From CAIUGU01 sp963819685 (lineage in GTDB: Bacteria; Pseudomonadota; Gammaproteobacteria; Steroidobacterales; Steroidobacteraceae): DNA of 64,000 bases. This document shows, piece by piece, positions 58,076 to 64,000 of this stretch (within the stretch, counting starts at the first letter, position 1; the number at the start of each line of letters is the position of its first letter). The position numbers and the translations under genes are program-made. Under the pieces are notes generated by a model, which was not told the origin of the DNA, ran no database searches, and saw only the letters and a program-made list of their open reading frames with translations. The DNA lies in NCBI GenBank assembly GCA_963819685.1, contig CAWFXI010000009.1, forward strand, positions 310,001-374,000. The letters are read 5' to 3'.

Positions 58076-59347
58076 ATGTCTTCCTTTGCCGTTCTTCGTC
58101 ACCGCCCCGTGTTCGCGTGGGCTTTGTTCGACTGGGCGAACTCCGCTTTTGCCACAACGGTGATGGCGGGTTTCTTCCCGATATTCTTCCGGCAGTACTG
58201 GAGTTCGGGAGCGGAAGCGACGCTCAGTACCTTTCGATTGGGTATTGCGAACGGCACGGCGAGTTTCGTCCTTGCCATCCTGGCGCCATTGCTGGGTGCC
58301 ATCGCCGATCGCGGCGGCGCAAGGATCCGGTTTCTGGCGGTGTTCACGGCGATGGGAGTGGTCATGACCGCTGCTCTCTATTTCGTCGAGCAGGGCGCAT
58401 GGCAATGGGCGGGGCTGCTGTATGTCGGCGCGTCCGTCGGTTTCTGGGGCGGGATGATCTTCTACGATTCGTTGCTGATCGATGTCGCGCCACGGGATCA
58501 ACTCGATGTGGTTTCGGGCTTTGGCTACAGCCTTGGATACCTGGGTGGTGGCGTGCTGTTCGCGATCAACGTGTGGATGACGCTGAATCCCGCGCAGTTC
58601 GATCTGGCTTCGGCGACGGAAGCAGTGCGGTTGTCGTTCCAGATGGTCGCGCTGTGGTGGGCGTTGTTCGCAATTCCGGTGTTTCTGTTCGTGCACGAGC
58701 GGCTCGGGATCGCCGCATCCCGGTGCGGCAAAAGCAATCAAGGAAGGCGTGGCGCAGCTTGTCAGAACCTTCCATGAGATCCGCAAGTATCGCGCGCTGT
58801 TGATGTTCCTGCTGGCGTACTGGCTGTACATCGATGGCGTGAATACCATCATGAAGATGGCGGTTGACTACGGCTCTGGCGCTTGGCTTTCCGACCGACA
58901 GCCTGATAGTCGCGTTGCTGGTCACGCAGTTCGTCGGGTTCCCGGCCGCATTGTTTTTCGGCTGGCTGGGGCAGCGAACCAGTTCGCTGGCGGGCATCTT
59001 CATCGGTATCGCCGTGTATGCGCTGGTGACGATCTGGGCCACGTTCATGAGCTGACGTGCGCGAGTTCTACGGCATTGCCATTGCGATCGGCCTCGTACA
59101 GGGCGCCATCCAGAGCCTCAGCCGTTCGTATTTCGGCAGTTTGATCCCCGCTGACCGTCCGGGCGAGTTTTTCGGTTTTTACAACATGATGGGAAAGTTC
59201 GCTTCAGTCATCGGGCCGTTTCTGATGGGCATTACGGCGCTGTTCACCGGAAGTTCGCGGCTATCGTTACTGTCGCTTGTGATTCTGTTTGCAGGCGGCG
59301 GCTGGTTGCTGGTGATTGCGGCCCGCAGTGCCCGGAACCCGTCCTGA
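58076..59347 (+). pseudogene. UMF1-family MFS transporter, three frameshifts
   Basis: From ATG 58076 the UMF1/Atg22-like start is clear: FAWALFDWANSAFATTVMAGFFP, then GIANGTASFVLAILAPLLGAIAD and MIFYDSLLIDVAPRDQLD. The frame breaks near 58720-58735 (next block KEGVAQLVRTFHEIRKYRAL), near 58873-58885 (block LALGFPTDSLIVALLVTQF) and near 59048-59056 (block VREFYGIAIAIGLVQGAIQS). Removing single bases at the last two sites gives a continuous 12-helix protein of about 420 residues. Either it is dead or this stretch has indel errors. Substrate unknown. Confidence 0.8.
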
Positions 59348-59585
59348 AGTTCATGGCGGCTCGCCTGTTCAGGATTCGTTCAGGAATCTGGTCGCGCTGT
59401 CTGGCGGCTGCGATTGCTGCCGACGATCTTCTGAAATCTTCACGTTGCGATTGTTGTTCCCGGGGCAGCGAGCGTCCTATATTCGGCGCCAGTCTTTGGG
59501 GAAGCGTCTCGTACGCGTTGCGTTGCGGGATGCAAGCCTCGTCCAGTTGATGCGTTCCCGGTGTCATTTTTCAGGAGCCACAGCG

Positions 59586-60500
59586 ATGACGCAGTCCAGA
59601 GTCGAGCAGCCGCAAGTTCAGTCGCAGCACATCGATCAGAAGGTGTATGACCTCTACGACGAATACTGTCACGGGCAAATTGACCGTCGCGAGTTCTTCC
59701 GTCGCGCCACGGTGATGAGCGTAGTCGGTGGTTCTGCGCTGGTCATGGCGCAGGCGCTGATGCCCCGTTATGCCGAGGCGCAGACGATTTCGTTTACCGA
59801 CGAGCGCATGAAGGGATTGTATGTGGACTATGCGTCGCCGGGCGGTACATCGGGAAAGATGCGCGGCTATCTCGCGACGCCCGCTGGCACAGGTCCGTTT
59901 CCGTCCGTGCTGGTCATTCATGAAAATCGTGGCCTGAACCCGTACGTTGAAGACGTCGCGCGGCGTGCGGCCGTTGCAGGTTTTCTCGCGCTGGCGCCGG
60001 ATGGTCTCGCGCCGGTCGGCGGCTATCCCGGCAATGACGATGCGGGTCGTGAACTGCAGGCGAAGCTGGATCAGACAAAGCTGCGGCAGGACATGGTGAA
60101 CAGCGCGCGCTGGTTGAAGGCGCATGCGCAGTCGAATGGCAAGCTCGGTGCGACCGGTTTCTGTTGGGGCGGCGGCATGGTGAACAACCTGGCAGTTGCA
60201 ATGGGCACAGATCTCGCCGCAGGGGTGCCGTACTACGGGGCGGCACCCGCCGCAGAAGATATGGCGAAAGTGAAGACACCGCTGCTGATCAACTACGCCG
60301 CGACGGACGAGCGGATCAACACGATGTGGCCTGCCTATGAGGCAGCACTGAAGGCCAACAAGACTCCCTATCAGGTGTTCTTCTACGAAGGCACGCAGCA
60401 TGGCTTCCATAACAACTCCACGCCGCGTTACAACGAGGCTGCTGCGAAACTGTCGTGGGAGCGGACGCTCGCGTTCTGGAAGCAGCATCTTGAGCGCTGA
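59586..60500 (+). CDS. Dienelactone hydrolase family protein, Tat-exported
   Basis: A 304-residue protein from ATG 59586. Residues about 33-65 form a twin-arginine signal (DRREFFRRATVMSVV, then a hydrophobic run ending YAEA). The hydrolase has FPSVLVIHENRGLNPYVEDV, nucleophile GFCWGGGMVNN (Cys), the acid in NYAATDERINTMW and the His in GTQHGFHNNSTPRYNE. These are the C-D-H triad positions of dienelactone hydrolases. The N-terminal region (HIDQKVYDLYDEYCHGQIDR) is typical of the YghX/exported subgroup. Natural substrate unknown. Confidence 0.92.
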   Translation: MTQSRVEQPQVQSQHIDQKVYDLYDEYCHGQIDRREFFRRATVMSVVGGSALVMAQALMPRYAEAQTISFTDERMKGLYVDYASPGGTSGKMRGYLATPAGTGPFPSVLVIHENRGLNPYVEDVARRAAVAGFLALAPDGLAPVGGYPGNDDAGRELQAKLDQTKLRQDMVNSARWLKAHAQSNGKLGATGFCWGGGMVNNLAVAMGTDLAAGVPYYGAAPAAEDMAKVKTPLLINYAATDERINTMWPAYEAALKANKTPYQVFFYEGTQHGFHNNSTPRYNEAAAKLSWERTLAFWKQHLER

Positions 60501-61016
60501 GATTTCGCTGTGAGGCCGTGCCGGCCTGGAGAAGCGTTGGTTGACCTGTTACTTCCAAGCTGTCAGCGATACTGCAGGTCGCAATGCAACGCTGGTAGCA
60601 CCGACTGAGATTGAAGTTGGTGATACGTCCGGATGTGCACAGGGGAGCGGTCTGGCCGGTTGTTGTTGGAAAGCTCGGTGCCGCGGCAAAGAATTGGTGC
60701 CCGCCGACATTTGGGCATCAGGAGCTCATGCGTTACTCGCGAGGCCTGGTCCGGCTCGCTGCTCCCGGCAACCGGTATCACGTGCTCTAGCCAGGGAGTG
60801 CCATCTAGGTAGGTGTGGCGGCGCGTCACCACCTGTCGGCCATACCACTCCCCTATGTCCGTCCCGCGGATGGGAAAGGTGGCCATTGCAGACGCTCGGC
60901 CCACCGAACTTGCTGTTGCCAGCCCAATTGGGCAGATTGGACACATCGTTCACGCGACTGGTCACACGATTGATTCGGTGACCGCAATGCCCGCCTTCTC
61001 GATCCGCTCACACTTC
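60501..61016. other. Stretch without a recognisable gene
   Basis: About 516 bases between the dienelactone hydrolase and the GNAT gene. Open frames exist on both strands, but none has a convincing start signal, family motif or continuous homology that I can recognise; composition is less biased than in neighbours. It may hold remnants of a lost gene. The promoter for the GNAT gene should lie in its right half. Confidence 0.4.
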
Positions 61017-61445
61017 ATGTCATTAACTGACTACACATTCACAACCGACAAGACACGCTTCGACGTCAAGGCAATCCACGCATTTCTGACGAGCAGCTAC
61101 TGGGGATCTGGCGTGCCGATCGAAGTCGTCGAGCGGGCCATCCTGAACTCGCTATGTGTCGGCATTTTTCACGGCGACGTGCAGGTGGGGTTCGGGCGCG
61201 TTGTCACGGACAAGGCTGCTTTTGCTTACCTGGCAGATGTCTATGTTGTCGAAGCTCATCGAGGGAAAGGTCTCGCCAAGCGTATGCTGGAATTGATCCG
61301 TAGCCATCCTGATCTGAAGGGACTCAGGCGCTTCATGCTTTCTACCAAAGATGCGCATGGCCTGTACGCGCAGTTCGGTTTCAAGAAGCTGGCCAACCCT
61401 GATCGCTTGATGGAAATCTTCGATCCAGATGTTTACAAGAGATGA
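61017..61445 (+). CDS. GNAT family N-acetyltransferase
   Basis: A 142-residue acetyltransferase from ATG 61017. SSYWGSGVPIEVVERAILNSL is the start of a subgroup often seen as stand-alone GNATs; FAYLADVYVVEAHRGKGLAKRML is the acetyl-CoA loop, followed by STKDAHGLYAQFGFKKLANP. No partner gene is evident, and the DinB/TacT-type antitoxin that some GNAT toxins have is absent. Substrate unknown. Confidence 0.88.
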   Translation: MSLTDYTFTTDKTRFDVKAIHAFLTSSYWGSGVPIEVVERAILNSLCVGIFHGDVQVGFGRVVTDKAAFAYLADVYVVEAHRGKGLAKRMLELIRSHPDLKGLRRFMLSTKDAHGLYAQFGFKKLANPDRLMEIFDPDVYKR

Positions 61446-61526
61446 ATCTGACTTCGATTCGGGCGCGGGACCGCCACAACTCTTTGACTAGGTGCGAGAT
61501 CGAGCAGTCCCTGCATTAGGCTTTCG

Positions 61527-61808
61527 TCACGCTTTCTTTCGCTGCCTGCCGACATATGCGGAGAGCGCATCATTCAATCGCGTTTGCCAGCCGCGACCGC
61601 TTTCGCGGAAGAAGGCGACGATGTCGGGGTCCAGGCGAACGGTGACTGGGACTTTCGGCGCTTCGGCCTTGGGGCGTCCGCGGCGGAAGGGACGGAGTTC
61701 TGCAAACTCGGCTGGAGTCAACTCGTAGGTATCCGGGTCGCTGGCGATGCCGGCGTTGATGGCACGCTCTTCACGCGCGGTAGGCCGGATGATTCGTCGC
61801 TTCTTCAT
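61527..61808 (-). CDS. brnA: BrnA-family antitoxin
   Basis: About 93 residues from ATG 61808. The C-terminal half PVTVRLDPDIVAFFRESGRG followed by WQTRLNDALSAYV is the ribbon-helix-helix DNA-binding unit of BrnA. The N-terminal part (IASDPDTYELTPAEFAELRP) would bind the toxin. The start lies 38 bases inside the upstream toxin gene, so translation is coupled. BrnA proteins neutralise BrnT and repress the operon. Confidence 0.9.
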   Translation of the reverse strand: MKKRRIIRPTAREERAINAGIASDPDTYELTPAEFAELRPFRRGRPKAEAPKVPVTVRLDPDIVAFFRESGRGWQTRLNDALSAYVGRQRKKA

Positions 61809-62064
61809 ATGCCTTGATCTCTCTCGCATTCGCTTTGCGAAAACTCACGATCCTCAATCTGTCATCTGCGACCCGGACGAACACCACGCAGCACAGGCGA
61901 AGACCAAACAATCCGTAGCCGATTTCGCGTCCCTCGCCGTAGTCGCGTCGGCTGTCCGGGCGCACGAGCATCGAGTCCCAATTCATCTCGAAGGCTTGTG
62001 CCAGCGAAAGCCCGTGCTTGGATTGGTTGGCCCGGTCCTTGGCCGCGTCAAACTCGATGTCCAT
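61771..62064 (-). CDS. brnT: BrnT-family ribonuclease toxin
   Basis: A 97-residue protein starting at ATG 62064. It begins IEFDAAKDRANQSKHGLSLA and has DSRRDYGEGREIGYGLFG, CCVVFVRVADDRLRIVSFRK and ANAREIKAYEEA, the BrnT RelE-like fold marks. It cleaves RNA and inhibits growth unless bound by BrnA. Toxin first, antitoxin second is the known brnTA order. A palindrome ATGTACAT at 62077-62084 lies 12 bases upstream and may be the BrnA operator. Confidence 0.9.
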   Translation of the reverse strand: MDIEFDAAKDRANQSKHGLSLAQAFEMNWDSMLVRPDSRRDYGEGREIGYGLFGLRLCCVVFVRVADDRLRIVSFRKANAREIKAYEEATNHPAYRA

Positions 62065-62372
62065 TCTATTTTTCGTATGTACATTAAAGCAAGCTCAGTA
62101 CAGATTGATGCCTGTCGATCAGCGGCTTCAATGCGCTTTTCTCGTGAAATCGGCGGAATAACCGGATTGACATTCGTAAGTCATGAGGTGCCAGCAATGC
62201 GGGACCTAGCTGGATGGCGAGGTTGCGATGATGATGCTCATCAGTCGCACGTTTTCAGCGCTGGCTTAGGCGCATAGGCACGTATATTCTTCCGGTCCTC
62301 CGCCTCTGACGATCGTCAAGGTGGACGCGAATCAAAGAGGCATCGGGGTCGTACACAGTGCTTAGGTCAAAC
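62065..62372. other. Intergenic region between brnT and secreted protein gene
   Basis: A 308-base gap with divergent genes. It holds ATGTACAT (62077-62084) near the brnT start. The rest shows no clear gene, terminator or repeat; the small region GATGATGATGCTCATC near 62226 is a short inverted repeat of unclear meaning. Confidence 0.4.
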
Positions 62373-63404
62373 ATGAATCCAGCGTCATTGATCGTGCTGA
62401 TGGCGGCCCTTGCCGGACCGCTCGTAGCTGCCGCTCAGTCCGCACCGGCAACATGGTCGACGCAGCAGGGGCGATGGAACGAATGGAAGGGCGCGAGCTT
62501 TCAGAACTCCACGTCGCACTACGAGGCGCTGAAGGCTGCGGCGAAGAATGGAAAAAAGCTCACGCCCATGACCGTCCCCGACTGGACCGGGCTTTGGACT
62601 GCTGCCGATTCCCTTCCTGGAGCCTTTCTCGGGTGGAGCTCGATCGGTCTCGCGTATGGTTGGGGTGTGCCTGTGTTCAGCTACAACGAGAGTGAGGGCC
62701 TGAAGGTCCTCCCGCCGGGAATTCCCCGACAGCCGCCGTTGCCTGCGAACACTCCGTGGCCGGAACGACCGGTGCTGACACCCGAGGGGGAGAAAGCATT
62801 GGTCGTGGCTGTGATCCAGTCATCCAAGGGGATTGCGTGGGACTACACCTACGAGTGCCTGCCAGCCGGATTTCCGCGCTGGTACACGGAGCCATTCCTG
62901 CGCGAGTTTATCCCGACGCCAAATCAGACCTGGATGATCAACGAATTCAACAGCGAAGTCCGGCGTATCTATACCGACGGTCGCGCCCACGTGCCGGAAG
63001 CCGACCGCTATCCCTTCTGGGAAGGTGACTCCATCGGCTTCTGGGATGGCGACACGCTGGTGGTGCATACCGTCAGCCTGAAGCCCGGCACCTGGAACCG
63101 GGGCGAACCGCACTACAGCGACCAGACCGAGACGGTCGAATTGATCAGAAAGAACGCTCAAGGCCTGCTCGAAGCGCGCATGACAGTTTACGATCCGGTA
63201 AACCTGCAGAAACCCTGGCATCTGATCTTCGGGTCGCAGAAGGTCGATCTGACCAAAACGCCGGACATGCGAATCCACCACTTCGCCTGCACCGAGAACA
63301 ACAATTACATCAAAATGGAAGGAGGCGGAGTGACCTCGAAGCTGCCGAACGAAGAGACCTACCGGGACCCGAATGAGCTGATCGTGCCGCCTGAGAAGCG
63401 CTGA
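62373..63404 (+). CDS. Secreted protein of unknown function
   Basis: A 343-residue protein from ATG 62373 (AGGT seven bases upstream; a GTG at 62358 is in frame). Residues 1-23 are a signal peptide (IVLMAALAGPLVAAAQS). The mature part includes TPMTVPDWTGLWTAADSLPG, ECLPAGFPRWYTEPFLREFI, RRIYTDGRAHVPEADRYPF and WEGDSIGFWDGDTLVVHTVSL. These blocks occur in a large family of uncharacterised exported proteins in sphingomonads and steroid or aromatic degraders; I know no proven function. Two further exported-type genes follow on the same strand. Confidence 0.8.
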   Translation: MNPASLIVLMAALAGPLVAAAQSAPATWSTQQGRWNEWKGASFQNSTSHYEALKAAAKNGKKLTPMTVPDWTGLWTAADSLPGAFLGWSSIGLAYGWGVPVFSYNESEGLKVLPPGIPRQPPLPANTPWPERPVLTPEGEKALVVAVIQSSKGIAWDYTYECLPAGFPRWYTEPFLREFIPTPNQTWMINEFNSEVRRIYTDGRAHVPEADRYPFWEGDSIGFWDGDTLVVHTVSLKPGTWNRGEPHYSDQTETVELIRKNAQGLLEARMTVYDPVNLQKPWHLIFGSQKVDLTKTPDMRIHHFACTENNNYIKMEGGGVTSKLPNEETYRDPNELIVPPEKR

Positions 63405-63448
63405 GCCATGGGTGGCAATAAGCGCCTTGAGTGGAACACGTCATTGCC

Positions 63449-63878
63449 ATGAACAGAGCCAGCATAGTCATGCAGATTGCAGCGCTTGGAATGATGCTGG
63501 CCATGCCTGCGTCTGCAGCGCCCGTGTCAGCCATGGAACAGGTATGGGCTGCAGAGCTGGCCTTTGCTGCGCACGATGCAGGATCGCGATCTCACGGCTT
63601 TCGGTGAATTCATCTCCGACGAAGCGATCTTCTTCAGTGGCACGACCGCCTTGCGTGGTAAGGGCAAAGTCATCGAAGAGTGGACAAAATTCTTTGCTGC
63701 CCCGGAAGCGCCGTTTTCATGGGAGCCAGACCAGGTTGAAGTGCTGGAGTCCGGGACGCTGGCCTTGAGTACGGGTCCCGTGCGCGACCGCAGCGGCAAG
63801 ATTACTGGCCGATTCAATTCAATCTGGCGCCTTGAGGCACCGAACCGCTGGCGGGTTGTGTTTGACAAAGGCAGTTGA
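63449..63878 (+). pseudogene. Exported SnoaL/DUF4440-like protein, one frameshift
   Basis: ATG 63449 opens a signal peptide (IVMQIAALGMMLAMPASAAP) and EQVWAAELAFAA. Near 63565-63575 the frame breaks, and the continuation in the next frame is TMQDRDLTAFGEFISDEAIF, LRGKGKVIEEWTKFF, APEAPFSWEPDQVEVLESG and RFNSIWRLEAPNRWRVVFDKG, an NTF2-like fold of the DUF4440 group. Joined it would be about 143 residues. One base restores it. The next gene overlaps the stop (TGATG). Confidence 0.75.
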
Positions 63879-64000
63879 TGCGTCCACTCATCGCACCCAC
63901 CGCCGTGATCCGGTTGCTAGCCGTCCTGCTCGTCGGCCCCGCGGGAGTTGTCGTGGCGGGCGCCGCGTTCGGTCAAGTGATCCGCTACCCGCTGAACTCA
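63878..64000 (+). CDS. Start of an exported protein (cut by window edge)
   Basis: ATG 63878 overlaps the preceding stop by one base. Forty-one codons are visible and remain open to the edge. They code a hydrophobic signal sequence (LLAVLLVGPAGVVVAGAAF) and a short mature start (GQVIRYPLNS). No family can be named from this much. Coupling to the DUF4440-like gene suggests one operon with the secreted protein at 62.4 kb. Confidence 0.6.
   Translation, partial: MRPLIAPTAVIRLLAVLLVGPAGVVVAGAAFGQVIRYPLNS

Noticed and set aside
60541..60981. Possible 146-residue protein in the gene-poor stretch after the dienelactone hydrolase
   Set aside because: Cys/Pro/Arg-rich with no ribosome site, domain or helix pattern; competing frames of similar quality exist on the other strand.

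Overview
The window looks like a chromosome segment of a GC-rich gammaproteobacterium. Housekeeping blocks typical of that class support this: rsxABCDGE-nth, metG/apbC/dcd, purN-purM-DUF2066-CDP-alcohol transferase-hda, proS and prfC. A RAYT transposase with its own REP palindromes and many short heptad-like repeat tracts suggest a relative of Xanthomonadales, Nevskiales or Steroidobacter-type bacteria; that placement is inference. I saw no rRNA, tRNA, CRISPR array, prophage or classical IS element.

Layout. 0-4 kb: the edge of a secreted intradiol dioxygenase gene, an AraC regulator, a RAYT transposase with six REP copies, and an ECF sigma factor paired with a membrane protein. 4-14.4 kb: a guanidine utilisation locus. 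An ABC importer (minus strand) sits behind a guanidine-I (ykkC) riboswitch. Divergent to it are two DUF1989 carboxyguanidine deiminase-type proteins, a biotin-dependent urea/guanidine carboxylase and allophanate hydrolase. Five of its seven protein genes carry single-base frameshifts in this sequence. 14.4-27.4 kb: iron permease-like protein, PilZ protein, two MFS transporters, glycogen phosphorylase and a MarR-EmrAB-outer-membrane-factor efflux operon. 27.5-31.3 kb: class I fumarase, alpha/beta hydrolase, DUF1841 protein and endonuclease III. 31.3-36 kb: a divergent Rnf/Rsx complex that lacks most of the cysteines expected to hold the intramembrane iron-sulfur centre.

36-43 kb: metG, then two PilT/PilU-type ATPases and a HEAT-repeat protein fused to a Ser/Thr kinase, a cluster lodged between metG and its usual divergent partner apbC. 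43-58 kb: dense core genes (apbC, dcd, purN, purM, hda, wrbA, acylphosphatase, lytic transglycosylase, proS, pssA, uracil-DNA glycosylase, rimI, prfC). 58-64 kb: a looser region with a frameshifted MFS gene, a Tat-exported dienelactone hydrolase, a GNAT protein, a BrnTA toxin-antitoxin pair and secreted proteins of unknown role.

The points most worth following are the HEAT-kinase/twin PilT cluster, the Rnf complex without its usual cysteine ligands, the enlarged guanidine riboswitch, and the heptad repeat tracts that fill intergenic gaps and have also entered coding sequence (allophanate hydrolase linker, endonuclease III tail).
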